Source: Anthopleura xanthogrammica
Taxonomy: Eukaryota; Cnidaria; Anthozoa; Actiniaria; Actiniidae
Reading direction: 5' to 3'
Assembly (NCBI GenBank): GCA_964019055.1
Contig: OZ025220.1
Span: 2,355,978-2,419,977, forward strand
Length of the DNA stretch: 64,000 bases
Made by a program: the position numbers and the translations under genes. Of this stretch, positions 45,467 to 58,423 are shown piece after piece (position 1 is the first letter of the stretch; every line of letters begins with the position of its first letter). The notes under the pieces were generated by a model that saw only the letters and a list, made by a program, of their open reading frames with translations, was not told where the DNA came from and did not search any database.

Positions 45467-48400
45467 TTGTTTTAGTATAAACCTACTAATTGGTCAAAAA
45501 AATGAATACAAAAAAAAATTTGAAATTTGGTTGAAAATCAGCCACCATTGTTTTGGTTTTCAAAATTTGCACTTTTCACTACTAGTGGTGGTCTATCATT
45601 GGTTAAGAACTGTGCTTTATTAGTAAACGGGGCACGTAGCCCATGAGCTGAGGGCAAGAGGTCTAATTATTTTAGTATATACCTTCTAATTGGTCAAATA
45701 AATAGATACAAAAATAATTTTGAAATTTGGTTGAAAATGAGGGTTAGTCATTATTGTTTTGGTTTTCAAGTTTTGCACTTTTCACTACTAGTGGTCTACC
45801 AATAATATACCACTAGTAGATCAACCAATCAGAGTACAGGATTTGTGATAGACCATTAGTAAGTTTAGACTAAAATAATTTAGCTCATTAGATATTATGT
45901 GTGGTATGTTTGGTTGAGAACTGTGCTTTATTAGTGAATAGAGCATGGTGCTGAAGCCAGCCCCAAACAAGCTGTCAATTTTCTTCAAAGATGTGTAAGA
46001 AAACAGTGCATTGAAAACTACATTTTTTTCTTTCTATATAATAAAACAAATAAACAGCTTTTCCCATGCTCTGTTCAGTAATAAAGCATGCAGGAAGTGA
46101 CGTAACCAAGAAAGAAGTTTAAGAGAAACACAAGCCGTAGGCAAGTGCTTCTCACACTTCTTGACTACTTTATTTGTTTATTTATTACATATGCAGCAGA
46201 CAATGATAGTGACATGGTCTAAAAACAATCCATTAGAACTGTTTTGGGATATTTTTTCAAACCCTAGCTGCTACAAACAATAGAATTGAATAGAGCAGAC
46301 ATGGCACAGTTATGGAACGGTGTGGAGACGGCGCCAAATGCTGAATGTGTTCATATATGACATGGCACTGACACGGTCACGGCAAGGTGCAGTCCATGCT
46401 AATAAGTTTTTCATGTTCATACACAAACTGCTCTAATAATGCTGTACCTTTGCTAGATGTGCCCCAAGTCCCTGTCCTCTGTGGCTGACAGGCACCTCAG
46501 TATGCCACATGTTCAATGTATTTTTTTCTTCTTTTTCATATTCAAGAACCGCTTTATCTGTCAAGAATAGATACAAGTATTCTTATCACTGGACAACAAT
46601 CCTTTCTTATACAGTGGTACCTGTATTAGTTGAACACCTTTGGGAACTTTCTATATTTATAGACCCCTTCCAGCACGTCAGACTGTAGCTCAATTTGGAG
46701 GGCAAAACAATAGGTTTCAATTCTCAGGAGATTTGAAATTGAGCTGCTCTGACGTCACGTGAAATGGGTCTATAAGTCTCTCTCTACAGCTGTATATAGG
46801 ATCTATAGTCTTTGTAGTGTCTATGGGTTCTAAAGTCTATCATAGTTAATATAGTCTCTATACTCTGTATGATCATCTATAGTCTCTATAGGATCTACAG
46901 AGGGATAGAGAATATTTTATTACATAGTTAGGAATTAGTACACATGCTCTTATTGATCAAGAACTGTGCTATATTAGTGAACAGAGCACAGTTGCCGATG
47001 CCATCCTCACACATGCTGCAAACTTTGCAAAGAAGTGTAAGGAAAACTGCATTGAAAACTACAACAGATTTTTTTTCTTTCTATATACATGTAATAAAAC
47101 AGATAAAACAGTTTTTTCCATGCTCCATTCAGTAATAAAGCACTGACTGTAGGAAGCCCTGAAAACATGCACTCAAGAAGTGTGAGAAGGACTCAGCTCT
47201 TGCTTCTCTTCACACTTCTAGCTACATTCTTTATTACTGAACAGAGCAAGAAAAAAAGATATTTTATTTCTCTATGGATAACTGAGTGAGTGTTTTAGTT
47301 AACTACAAGCATTCTCTACGGTATTTACAGGGTAATATGGAGAGAGATCAAGAAAGAGCCACAATATCTGAGTCAATCTATGGAAGTCTCCTATGTAATG
47401 CTCGTATTACAGATATTATCTATCATTATGAAGTGGAATTAGGCTCCAAATAAAGAATTAAGGAACAAAAAACAACCTATAAACATCATATGGTCAGTAC
47501 AAACTTGGTTCATAAACCACATACTTTAGACCTGACTTAAAACTCACCTTTGCCCAAGTTAATGAAGAAATAACCACCCTGTGTATCGTGATTCACCTCA
47601 GTATTACTCATTACACCATAAAATGACAAAGATCTGTTAAATATTGATGCACGATTCGCCAAAATGAACGAAAAATCGCTCGAAAAAACACGAAGCTTTG
47701 TCCAGAACATGTCACTACCACAGGGAACCCAACATCTGTCATAGCTTCAGTTTTTTAAAGTTTTGACGTATTTCCGGTTCCAACTGCTCACAAAAACTGC
47801 TAAAATAAAGCGAAAAATGTTCTCAATGATTTAGCCTCTACTTGAAGGAAGTAGAACTTTGGACAACAAACCTGTCATAATGAAGAAAAAGTAAGAAAAA
47901 TCTATCTAGAACTGCTTTCCGTTTTGTACCCGGAAGTCGTTTTTCCACACGTGTGACGTCACACTTAAAAGCTCTGTTGGCCATGGGAGAACTTTGAGAA
48001 AATGTATATCCGAGTAAATATCTCTGGAGATCTGGCTGAACAATGAGATCCCAAGCTCAAACCAGGTTTAATTGCTAAACTGACCGAAAAACCAAAACTG
48101 GGCTACCTGTGGTATATAACAAAAAAGAAAGAAAGAAATAAAAAAAGAAAGAAATATATTGGGATATTTTAGAGATAGAACATTATCCGACCTACGTAAT
48201 CTCGTAGTTTATGGGCAGTCCACAGCAATTGCCGTCAGTTCTGAAGTCCATACGGCGCCTCAGCTCTGCGCATGTCTCGCCATACATGACATATGACTGA
48301 CGTACGTCAACTCAAGACTTCCTCGCCTCCGTAGGACTTTCGCCACAATGTTAATATTTTGTTTATTTCAAATCGTGTTAAACAAAGAAATGATACTCTA

Positions 48401-49515
48401 GGGAATGATAAGTGGCCTGAAATGGGAAAAAATCTATATATTATGATAACGAGCAATAGAATGAAACTAAATGTAAACTAACAATGACTTCTGTTAAACT
48501 GCTCTTAGACTTTATATTTTATGACAGTAAATATTATAATTATAGACCTAATTTGTCTAGGCGTTTTGTTTCCAAATTTCAGACCACGTGTCATTCCCTA
48601 GAGTATCATTTCTTTGCTTAACAGTTGCACATGAGAAGACACATGAATATGGATACAACTCAAACAAAGAATCTTATTCTCAAGAGAACTACACGTGGTC
48701 TGAAATGGGAAAACATTACGTGCAAGATAAATATGTCAAATGTGATGCAAGTGAGCTACATCGATATGCTTCATGGGTCGTAAGAAAGCAGCGTATTCAA
48801 CTCGTACATAATCGAATTTTTTCAGCAAGGATGTGCTATTTCCAAAGAAAATTTAAATCTGAATTTCAAAAATCAAGTTTAAAAATCTCAGAGAATTTTT
48901 AAATGCTGTTTAAATCCATGGAATTTTTTCTTGATTGGTCATTGACATTAGAATTATAAAAATTGTGTATATTATTATTGTTTAAAAAATGTTAAAAAAG
49001 GTAAAATTAAGCTAAAAAAACCTCCCAAGGGACCTACGCCTTGTGATATAAACAAGCTCAAACTAGAATAAAATTGAACTCTACACTAGAACCCTAGTGT
49101 GTGTGTTACAATATCCTTTATCAAAACAGCTGAGTTGACCTTCAGAACGAACTCAAGGTAAACCAATCACAATTGAGGATTCAACATTGTATTTTGATTA
49201 ATATTTCCCATGTGTCCCTGCTCGGAAAATGCTAACCAAAAATAGTTGACCCATAATTCCTTTTGGGGAACGCGATCAACTCAGCTGGAAATTAAAGGTC
49301 TTCACAATACTGAGTAGGCTAGACTGAATAATGAATAAATTGTATGATGCCTTTAAAGTATATTTTTTTGTAATTTGAGTATATGTCTGTTTGTCTATAT
49401 TTCTATATAGCAGAGTTCATTGGTTGGCTGGTAGGATTCTCTCTGTGTACTGCGGTAATGGATTATCTTTCCAACAGATCGAACCGGTTGCCTGCATAAA
49501 ATCATGGTTTATTTA

Positions 49516-49713
49516 CTATTGGGAGTTTTCAAGTGTCTCTATGATTTCTGCCATGGAAGGACGTTCTTCTGGGTTCTGTTGTAAACATCTTCTGATCAGG
49601 TTCCTGAACAAATCGTTGGTCACCATGGCAACTTGTATGTTTCTGCGTTCTACGTCAGGCATTTGACGAACGTTCACCTCGCAAAGCAGAACTCCAAAGC
49701 TGTACACATCAAG
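49516..49713 (-). CDS. Gene 3 exon 4: kinase C-lobe
   Basis: 65 codons plus TAG after acceptor CTCTACAG. CEVNVRQMPDVERRN, then NPEERPSMAEIIETLENSQ. Intron 3 is only 244 bp, the shortest of the three and probably near the ancestral form. Confidence 0.82.
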   Translation of the reverse strand, partial: LDVYSFGVLLCEVNVRQMPDVERRNIQVAMVTNDLFRNLIRRCLQQNPEERPSMAEIIETLENSQ

Positions 49714-49957
49714 CTGTAGAGAAAGAGTAAGAACCATTACAGCTAGGAAGAAACAACAATTGCTTTTGTCTTGTAAATAAGAACCTGTTAAGAACCTACT
49801 CAGGCTGATTTCTCACTAGATACCAAATATATAAGAACCATTACAGCCTGACTTGGGAAAATAGTGGTTCTTTTATGCGGGTTTTTACTGTATTATCTAG
49901 TTTAGTGTGTGTGTTGGAGTGCATATCGACATAGCTCAACTGAAATGCAGGTTGTAC

Positions 49958-50827
49958 CTTTGGTGATTGTCTGGACGTCTGTGCCTCAGGAGCAGAGTAC
50001 GCAACAGCACCAGAACAAGCCGTCATGGACTGCTGCAGGAAGTTGGCCGTGCCATAATCGGACACTTTGGCCCGCCAAAGAGTGACGTGTTTCCATAACA
50101 ACACATTAGCATTGCTGATGTCTCGGTGAAAGATTGGAGCTGGGTGGCTGAGATGTAAGTAGTTTAACCCTTTGGCAACATCTAGTGCAATGGTCGTGAT
50201 CTCAGGAGGTTCCAATGGCCGATCATGTAAAACTGCTTTTAGACTAGTGTCCAGTAGTTCAGTCACAAAAAGAGGGCTTTGGTAATCGTTTGTTGCTCCA
50301 ATGAACTGCAGAAGACAAGGATGACGACATCTTGATGAAATATTCATCTCTCGTTCAAACAGCCTTCTGTTGTGATCAGAGAGAATAAGCCCATGGATTT
50401 CCTTCACAGCAACTTTACATCCTCGAAATGTTCCTTCTTTGACTGAGCTCCATGCTCCGACACCAATTACTTTATCAGACAATCCTATTTCATCCCGACG
50501 TATGACCCAATCACGTGTTGACTCTATAGATCTTTGGTAGTCTTCATAGGCTTGTCTTACTGTGGTCAGCGTACCATCAAGTTCGTGTGATCTCTCCTCA
50601 CTTTCTGTTTCATGCAATCTTTGCTCGTTCATGACTGCGAAGACGTCTCTCTGTTTCTTCTCTTGCTTGTCTTTCGGCAGCAAAAGATAACTCGAGTTCA
50701 TGTGATCTCTGCTCGCTGCTATGAAGACGCCTTTCTACTTCTTCGCGTATCTTTCTTTCTTCATCTAAAGATGTAGCCAGTTCAGCAAAACGTCTATCGC
50801 TTTTCTGACCAATACATTCTTCTGTTT
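49958..50827 (-). pseudogene. Gene 3 exon 3 with 4-bp frameshift
   Basis: 870 nt where a phase-compatible exon would be 866. Upstream of the CATG insertion the frame reads ERQAREETERRLRS as in the paralogues; downstream it must shift to give NEQRLHETESEERSHELDG and the kinase. HRD is preceded by APIF instead of APII. Confidence 0.85.
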
Positions 50828-51443
50828 CTACAAGAAGAAAGTTTAATTAACTGTAATTAATAGTTCTAAAACTCTGTGATTGGCTTACTAGAGTGAAAAC
50901 ACTAGATCTGTGAAACAGTATTGTAATATGCAATTAGCTCTAATTTGTACTAAATAGCTCTACTGATTTAGTGCAAAGTGGAAAATAAATTGCTACTGTT
51001 TTACAGATTAAGAGTGAGTACTCTAGTAAACGAGCTAGTGAATTTAAAAGTAAGGGGTTCATAAATCTTTCGTTATTGAAAATTATTGAAAAGGGGTTGT
51101 CTAAAGCTTTCCCTCGCTTCCATGCAGTTCCCTCGACTTTGCCGCCTTTGGTGATGCCAACATTATGGCACGTAAAAGGTGTTAACTTTTGATTTCACGA
51201 GTGTTCTTTTTGTTTAGGGATTTCATGTCTCAGGTACACTAAGGGAACGAAATGTAAATGTCTGGTGAAAATGCACTAACTTCATACAAACGCTCATCAC
51301 TGATAGTTGTTACGGTAAACAGATTTGGATAGGGTCGAATCACATGATGAGGCAGAGTGCATATAAGGCTTAATCAGTCCACACGTACTCATTAGAGAAC
51401 ACTCATAATGGAATTCTAGAAATTTCAAGTTATCTTACACTAA
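50828..51443. other. Intron 2 of gene 3, right-hand non-coding part
   Basis: Aligned with gene 2's intron 2. Nothing recognisable. Confidence 0.55.
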
Positions 51444-52009
51444 TTCTCTACTTTCACATTGCCCATAATACATTGCGGTTTGGGGGGTAACCAGGGTAAA
51501 AACCGCACATATTTTGCTGAAGGCTGATCAGAAGATGTTGTAAATGCATCTTATGATATTAAAAGATGTATAAGAAACAGTCAGAAACGTAAAAAAAAAA
51601 AAAGAATTTTGGACAAGTCTATTAAGTCAATTTTGAGCACTTCTTCACGAGTCAATACATTTTCTGTAACACTAAACTTCTTGATGTTCTGAATGTGGGA
51701 AAATAACTCATAATGAACTGATAATCAGTATTTTACAGATAAAAGCAGGTATAGTGTACATTCGATTGAAGAACGTTTAATTTTATGACATTTTTTGACC
51801 GATTACCTCAAACCGCAATGTATTATGGGCAATGTGAAAGTAGAGAATAGCCCACTTTCGATATTGTGGTTGAGTGATCACGCACAAACCATTTCAAAAC
51901 GAGGCTCCGGGGAAACAATGGAGTAATCTTGATATATTCTTTTATTTCCCCGGAGCCTCTCCTCGAATTGCTTTGGGCGTGTTCACTCAACCACAATATC
52001 GAAAGTGGG
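51444..52009. mobile_element. Two adjoining MITEs beside the gene 3 exon 2 donor
   Basis: One element has inverted ends TTTCACATTGCCCATAATAC (left, about 51450) and its complement (about 51820-51840). The second is the 159-bp MITE at 51851-52009, ending 6 bp before the splice donor as in gene 1. Confidence 0.75.
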
Positions 52010-52016
52010 ATAAAAC

Positions 52017-52140
52017 CTTGATCTTGATCTTGTCGAGGACGTAGTTGATCTACTGCAACAAAAATACCACGGCCTGCTGGGCAGGTGAAATATCTTGTCC
52101 CCCAATATGTTCCATCATTGTCACCACATCCCTCTGATTC
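52017..52140 (-). CDS. Gene 3 exon 2: second half of CAP-Gly
   Basis: 124 nt, 9 nt (3 codons) shorter than in the paralogues and therefore in frame. Encodes GCGDNDGTYWGTRYFTC; GDNDG is near the canonical CAP-Gly GKNDG motif, the best-conserved version in the window. Acceptor CGTTAG and donor CAAG|GTTTTAT are intact. Confidence 0.78.
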
Positions 52141-52247
52141 CTAACGAGATATGAACAGTTAAAAGAAAATATATTAAAGTATGTCATATACTTGATGCAT
52201 TTTCTATTTTAACTTGTACATATATTTTACTATATAGAGATTACTTC

Positions 52248-52382
52248 ATGGAAAGTGCGCGCGTACGGTTTTTATTCACGAGTTGTGAAGTATCATAAAA
52301 CGAACAAGCGAGTCTTCGAGCGCGTGAGTTTTATGATACGAAACAACGAGTGAATAAAAACCGTACAAAGCACTTTCCATGG
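52248..52382. mobile_element. 135-bp hairpin MITE
   Basis: Arms CATGGAAAGTGC, GTACGGTTTTTATTCAC and TATCATAAAAC pair with their complements; the loop is short and CG-containing. Confidence 0.85.
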
Positions 52383-52639
52383 TGTTTTCTTTTTATTTTA
52401 TTCATACCGAGATTTTCAATTTGGTTTGAATTAGAGACTATTTTAGTTTACAAAGTTTGTAAACAAAGCTCAGTTTCCAAACTAAAAATTATATTGCAAT
52501 AATTCTTTATTTTACAACTTTGTTTTTCAAGCATAATAAAAACTTATTCTTATTAAATTCTAATTCGGTTTCTAAGTTTAATCTTTTCAACTTCTAGACT
52601 TTTAGTTTACACTAATAATGATTGCGAAAGCTTACCTTT

Positions 52640-53025
52640 CAATTCCTAGTTGTTGTTTAATACATTTTTAAGAGCTTTTCCACGAGATTTACATCTCGGT
52701 CAGCTTTTCCTCCGTTCTACTATTGGTATTTCATCGATTTTCTCTTTGGTTTCGTCGTCTAAATTATATTTTCATCCATGTTTTGAACTCAAACTTTCTA
52801 GTTTAGGTCTCACCGAATTGAAGTCGTCTTCTTACAAAAGCAACTGAAGCTGACTTTCCTTGTTGTTGTTCAAGTTTTCAGTACTTTTAAAGAACTTTTC
52901 CAATAGATTTACATCTCAGGCAGCTTTTTCTCCGCTTTACTATAGGTAATTCATCGATTTTCCCTTTGGTTTTGTCGTCTAAAATATAGTTTCATTCATG
53001 TTTTGAAATAAAAACTTTCTAGTTT
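52640..53025. repeat. Diverged tandem duplication of about 205 bp
   Basis: Two tandem copies share TTTCATCGATTTTC-type, GTCGTCTAAA and ACTTTCTAGTTTA landmarks. They have diverged by many substitutions, so this is older than the satellite expansions. Just right, 53085-53165 holds a repeated CTTCTGATTGGACGTA with TTTCTCACACGTGAA. Confidence 0.65.
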
Positions 53026-54334
53026 AGTCGAAAGTCTCACACGAAAGAGCAGTGGAGCTCGTTGCTGCCGGCTTCTGATTGGACGTATCGTTTTTCTCAC
53101 ACGTGAAGAAAAGCCGTACGTGGCTTCTGATTGGACGTACCTTTTTTCTCACACGTGAAAAAGCGATACGCGCATTGTGATTGGTTGGGAAAAGTGAACG
53201 AACAGTCAGTTCTAAGTTGTCTGTTTTCTTTCTTACATATATATTCACATTTTCTATCAAGAAAACAGACTATTAAATTCCTGTGAATCCTTCTACTGGA
53301 GGTTCATCGTTGGTCTGCCTTCTATCGAAGTTAATATACTTTATCATAACTGGGCCGTAGTACCCACAGGGGCCGGGGGAGGGGCGAGTGGGGACCCGTG
53401 AACCTCTCAGTTTTTTTGTTTTTTTTCAAAAAAAAAAAAAAAATCAAGTATTTGATAATTATTTTCTTGTGATCACGTGTTATGGAGTGACTTTGTGTCT
53501 CAAAAGAAGAATTGGCCTACATATCTATTATTATGCCAACAAAAACAGGAAGTCAGTGATATAGGACATTCTTGTACCGACTCTGCTCTTTTCACTAAAA
53601 ACTGTAAGTCCTGGGAAACCGTATAATTTCAAGTGATCTGATTGGCTTATGTGGGAATACTGAGGTTATATTTCCATAAGGCCTAGACTTCTTAGATAGA
53701 CAAAAGATACAATACTGCATTATAAAATATGAGAATATCTTTTCACCAGGTTGCTGTGTAATTTCGATCTAGGAAATTTGTTATTTGTTTGCATTTGGTC
53801 ATTGTTTCATTTTATTGCTAGTGTATAATTTCACAAAGTCTAGCAAAGTGACTTGTACCATTGAAAGTTTGAAATCTTCAGTTGAAATTAAAAAGAAAAT
53901 ACTTTTGCTTGTGGCATTTTGTTCATCGATAAAGATAATTTATAATGGAGTGGAATGGACAAGAAAATTTCTAATTTATGAATTAGTCTCAAAAATGTGA
54001 TTTTATAAGGACATTTTAATCTGACTTTAAACCCCCTATTGGAATTCTATTGGCAGGGAGAGTAAACATCCATTTTGTGATTTTATAGGGAAATTCTTGA
54101 CAACGTAAAAACCCATTTTTGGGATTCTATTTGGAAAAACAATTCCCAAAAATGCATTTTCCTTGTGAATTTCGTGTCCCATCATTGGGTTTGGTAGCAG
54201 TTTTCCAATTTTGGGAAAACCCATTGGAAACCCATGAAAATGTCAATATTTTCCCATTTTTTCACTAAATTGGAAAGTCCATATTTTTTCCTGTGATATC
54301 AATGTCCATTATTTTTTATCACAACAGCCAGATT
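53026..54334. other. Intergenic stretch upstream of the gene 3 remnant
   Basis: Contains the GGGCCGGGGGAGGGGC segment shared with gene 2's intron 1 (about 53350-53400) and a poly-A run near 53430. 54030-54240 repeats ATTTTGGGA/CCCATT-type words on both strands. No exon 1 of gene 3 and no other gene found. Confidence 0.5.
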
Positions 54335-55622
54335 TTTTTATTTTATTTTATTTTTTTTATTTATTTATTTATTTTTTTAAACAAATACTATCTTATTTAA
54401 TTACAACTTAAGGAGGAACACACTAGGTGTGTTCCTCTAGATATCCTATTAACTATTTTAAGATTATTTACAGAATACAAATTATGTTCAGTTAAATGAC
54501 AAAACTATATGACTCTACAAGAAACTAAGTGAAAATACTATCAATAACAAGCAAACGAACAAGAAAAAAAAACTAAAACACTGAGAAGGTACATTTATAC
54601 TTATCTATTGCTATAAAATTGATTTAACAAATATAAAATGTATATTTATATATACAAGCGCCATGTTGCACCATGTTACACCCTGCCATTCAGAATTATT
54701 TATACCAATGCCGGGGATATTTTACTCCATTTATTGTTGTGTTTTAAAAGAATATCTTTTGATTTGGCCGTTTTATACTCAATTTTTTTATTTTGTTTTA
54801 GGATATTTTTAAAAAGAGATAAGGTAGGTATTTTGCCTTTATCTCTAGATTTATATAGCAATGACTTAAACGATAATAGAATATAGTTAACAATAGTATC
54901 GTCAACACCTAATAGTATATTGATTAAGTTAGATTCTGGCAAATTTATTCCAAATTTTTCAAAATGATCTCTAATTTCAAAATATAAATTTTTAGATTCC
55001 ACACACTTGACAAAAAAATGATCGATTGTTTCAGGATAGAGAGAACAAAAAGAACAAGAGGAGTAATTGAGAATTTTAAAACGATGTAAATCGCGATTAA
55101 GATACAGAATATTATTTAATATTTTGTATTGGAAAAAACGAGAATAGGTGTCTATAGTGGTTGTATATATTCTTTTGTAGATACCACTCCAATCCAATGG
55201 ATTATTGTTATTAATTCTTTTATTTAAATTATTTTGAGCTGTTGGAGGTTGAAACTTTTTCTCTATAAACCACTGGTACAATTGTTTTGCTTTTATTTAA
55301 CCTAATTCGATGTTATTCTTCCCTAATTTTAAACTGGGTTGTGTTTTTTTTTAAATATTTATTTTTCCTTTTATTTGTTTTTTCCATCGCACTGGAATTG
55401 CATGGATTATTCCAGCCCACCTCATGTAATCTTTGTCTTCAAGGCCCTTATGTTTAGCATGTTCCCAATTTATTTCACCGTTATCGTCATATAAATCAGA
55501 GGTATTATTGATATTCAAGTCACAGAAATCTTCGTAGAAGATGGAGTTTCCTCCTATTTGTATATATCTATTATTCCAAATGCATTGATTTAATATCTCA
55601 TTTGGTTCCTCACCATTATATT
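54335..55622 (-). pseudogene. 3' end of a LINE (non-LTR retrotransposon) ORF2
   Basis: The open part 55281-54700 encodes a zf-RVT-like end: DTYSRFFQYKILNNILYLN, then zinc-binding CSFCSLYPETIDHFFVKC with Cys76, Cys79, His88, Cys93 (residues of that frame). Further left (55622-55330) another frame reads ILNQCIWNNRYIQIGG and MRWAGIIHAIPVRWKKQI, the region before it; a frameshift and a stop near the A-run at 55330-55350 separate the two. The plus strand shows T-rich (TTTTA)n/(ATTT)n at 54335-54378, a minus-strand 3' tail. The 5' end is lost where the 20-bp satellite begins. Dead element. Confidence 0.82.
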
Positions 55623-55623
55623 C

Positions 55624-56237
55624 CGATCACATCCTGGAAAATTCAATCATATTCTGGAGGATCCAATCACATCCTGGAGGATCCAATCATATCCTGGAGG
55701 ATCCAATCACATTCTGGAGGATCCAATCACATCCTGGAGGATCCAATCACATCCTGGAGGATCCAATCACATTCTGGAGGATCCAATCACATCCTGGAGG
55801 ATCCAATCACATTCTGGAGGATCCAATCACATCCTGGAGGATCCAATCATATCCTGGAGGATCCAATTATATCCTGGAGGATCCAATCACATTCTGGAGG
55901 ATCCAATTAAATTCTAGAGGATCCAATCACATTCTGGAGGATCCAATCATATCCTGGAGGATCCAATCATATCCTGGAGGATCCAATCATATCCTGGAGA
56001 ATCCAATCATTTCCTGGAGGTTCCAATCAGATCCTGGAGGATCCAGTCACATTCTGGAGGATCCAATCATATCCTGGAGGATCCAATCATATCCTGGAGG
56101 ATCCAATCATATCCTGGAGGATCCAATCACATCCTGGAGGATCCAATCATATCCTGGAGGATCCAATCATATCCTGGAGGATCCAATCACATTCTGGAGG
56201 ATCCAATCACATTCTGGAGGATCCAATCATATCCTGG
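55624..56237. repeat. 20-bp satellite array joined to the LINE
   Basis: About 31 units. The first unit, GATCACATCCTGGAAAATTCA, is degenerate and joins LINE sequence directly. Ends in GGCATAGGAATAAG like the others; homologous in position to the right end of the 1-6750 array. Confidence 0.95.
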
Positions 56238-57082
56238 CATAGGAATAAGAATATATGGGTCATAATAAGCCGAAGTTTTAAAGTTGATTAATACACTGAG
56301 CCTTTAAATTCTCTTAAAAGGGAACTACAAATTGAATGACAGGTTTTGGTGTCGTTTCCATTTTTGGCTTGTTTGTTTTTTCAAATGTCTAAGGATTCTA
56401 AGAAGCGCTTCCCTAACGTAACAAAGTTATAATACTTTGAATCCATGATAGTTATTAAGAGCTGGGTTTTTTAATAAAAATTGAATACTCCCGGGTATCT
56501 AGTATTTTGAAAATCTTTCCCGGGTCCCGGGTATTATCTAGCCACAGCCTAAATCTAAAAGTTTCCATGCCAAAATAACCAACTACTTACCAAATATTTC
56601 AGAATTTCCGTTCTTCTATGAAGTAAAAAGGCAATAGTAACTTTGCTTCAAACCCAGTAACCTTCCTGGAACTTTAAAGGTCAAAAAATTCGAGTTTCTT
56701 TCTATGTTTTTGGCCTGCATCATGGCGGGGAAGCTGCATGCTTTACTGTGCAAACGCACTGAATGCAGATTTTGTCACGCCGTTTCTGATGCTGTGTCAC
56801 GCTCGTCATGCAATTAGCATAAGATTGAACCTAATAGACCAATATCACGCTAGCATGATATTATAAAATAATCATTGTAAAGTTTCGTAAAAATTGCAAA
56901 GGAATGTATAAATTTTTGAAACTAAGCATTCTTTGCAGACAAATGTATGTTGCACAAAAATTCTTAGTTTTAAAAATTCCTAACTTCGTCTTTACAAACT
57001 TTACGAAACTTTGCAGTTTAACTAATATCGATGTGACAAATTTGATAGTAAACTTCTCCACCTCCCCCCCCCCCCCATATAT
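56238..57082. repeat. Satellite-flanking linker with foldback half-arm, copy 2
   Basis: Copy of 6751-7593 with small indels, ending in an expanded C run (57064-57076). Confidence 0.75.
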
Positions 57083-57337
57083 GGTCACATTCTGGAGGAT
57101 CACTGAAATATTCTGGAGTATATCTATCACATTCTGGAGGATCCAATCATATCCTGGAGGATCCAAACACATCCTGGAGGATCCAATCATATTCTGGAGG
57201 ATCCAATCATATCCTGGAGGATCCAATCATATCCTGGAGGATCCAATCACATTCTGGAGGATCCAATCATATCCTGGAGGATCCAATCATATCCTGGAGG
57301 ATCCAATCATATCCTGGAGGATCCAGTCACATCCTGG
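57083..57337. repeat. 20-bp satellite array, short copy 2
   Basis: About 12-13 units, starting with the same degenerate units as 7594-7886. Confidence 0.9.
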
Positions 57338-58210
57338 CATAGGAATAAGAATATATGGGTCATAATAAGCCGAAGTCTTAAAGTTGATTAATACACTGAG
57401 CCTTTAAATTCTCTTAAAAGGGAACTACAAACTTGAATGACAGGCTTGGTGTCGTTTCCATTTTTGGCTTGTTTGTTTTTTCCGCTGACGCTGATGATTC
57501 TCATATACACATGCGCATGCTTTGTAGCACTTGCTTATCTCTCTTGATGCCAAAAAATACCATGTTTCAAAGTATTTTAAGACATAAGACCGAATAAAAA
57601 CTCAATTCTGACTTTTACCCCTAGCTGTTCTATGTATACGCCGCGAATGGGCTTTTGAAAGCACTTCCCACATGGAAAGAAATAACCATTGTAACAAAAC
57701 CATCAGCGACACAATCGACATACCGGGTGTGCTGGTCATAGCAAGGGGTTAATCATCTACGGTCTAGGGGCCGACTAACCTCTCCCTTAGGCTTCGGCCG
57801 AGCTTCCTGATCAGTCAGTAATGTCCTCCCGGGATAGCGGTGTTGGGGCCGAAATCTTCAGCATAGCCGTAAGTCCATACGATGCTTCAGCAATCGATGT
57901 CTGGAAGTATGGTCCTGGTTAATCAAGCAATAAAAAACATATTGATCTCAAAAACTTGAATCTTTCGTTTTGAAACGACAAGAGGAATTCTAAATGCGTA
58001 TCTTGCTCTTAGTACTTTTTTCTGATCATACTTCAGTCCTTGCTTAGCTGGATAGATCATATATATTTTCATTTTTTTCAATGAATGTTAAAAAATGCCG
58101 CGCTTGTCAAAGTGTCTTGGACATATGAAATACTGACACTTAATTAGCAGATTCATTTCATGATTGTTTGATATATTTTTCAACCCATAGAGTACAAAAT
58201 AAAACATGAT
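57338..58210. repeat. Conserved linker L, copy 3
   Basis: Third copy, closest to copies 2 and 4 (for example TATACGCCGCGAATGGGC where copy 1 has CGCTGCG). No gene. Confidence 0.8.
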
Positions 58211-58423
58211 AGAAGAGAAAGAAAGAAAGAAAAAAAGAAAGAAAGGAAGGAAGAAAGAAAGAAAGAAAGGAAGGAAGGAAGGAAGGAAGGAAGGAAGGAA
58301 GGAAGGAAGGAAGGAAGGAAGGAAGGAAGGAAGGAAGGAAGGAAGGAAGGAAGGAAGGAAGGAAGGAAGGAAGGAAGGAAGGAAGGAAGGAAGGAAGGAA
58401 GGAAGAAAGGAAGGAAGAAAGAA
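58211..58423. repeat. GGAA purine tract, longest allele
   Basis: About 213 bp of GAAA and GGAA, with about 38 consecutive GGAA units. Confidence 0.96.

Larger units (their letters stand above)
44441..49515. repeat. Block C, copy 2: MITE mosaic, no gene
   Basis: Collinear with 16384-21837, lacking the insertions at 17084 and 19050 and with a short AAAG tract. It includes the inverted-repeat element at 48383-48615 and a third MSFPRVSF frame at 48588-48902. No exon with splice support. Followed directly by the last exon of gene 3. Confidence 0.8.
49516..52140 (-). pseudogene. CAP-Gly/coiled-coil/TKL kinase, gene 3 (damaged copy)
   Basis: Exons 52140-52017, 50827-49958 and 49713-49516 match exons 2-4 of genes 1 and 2. 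I found no exon 1 between 52141 and the satellite at 55.6 kb. Exon 3 has a CATG insertion at about 50630-50633 that shifts the frame and puts a stop soon after in the upstream frame. It has also lost several coiled-coil repeats. The inserted ATG is in frame with the kinase, so a short kinase-only product (about 280 residues) is conceivable. The kinase keeps VAVK, HRD, Asn and DYG, but the glycine loop reads GVGAWSSV (third Gly lost) and the stop has moved one codon earlier. Most likely a pseudogene; a recently altered gene is the alternative. Confidence 0.75.

Noticed and set aside
54036..54224. ORF MGFPKIGKLLPNPMMGH on the minus strand
   Set aside because: Comes from short internally repeated words (CCCATT/AATGGG); no domain, splice or start support.
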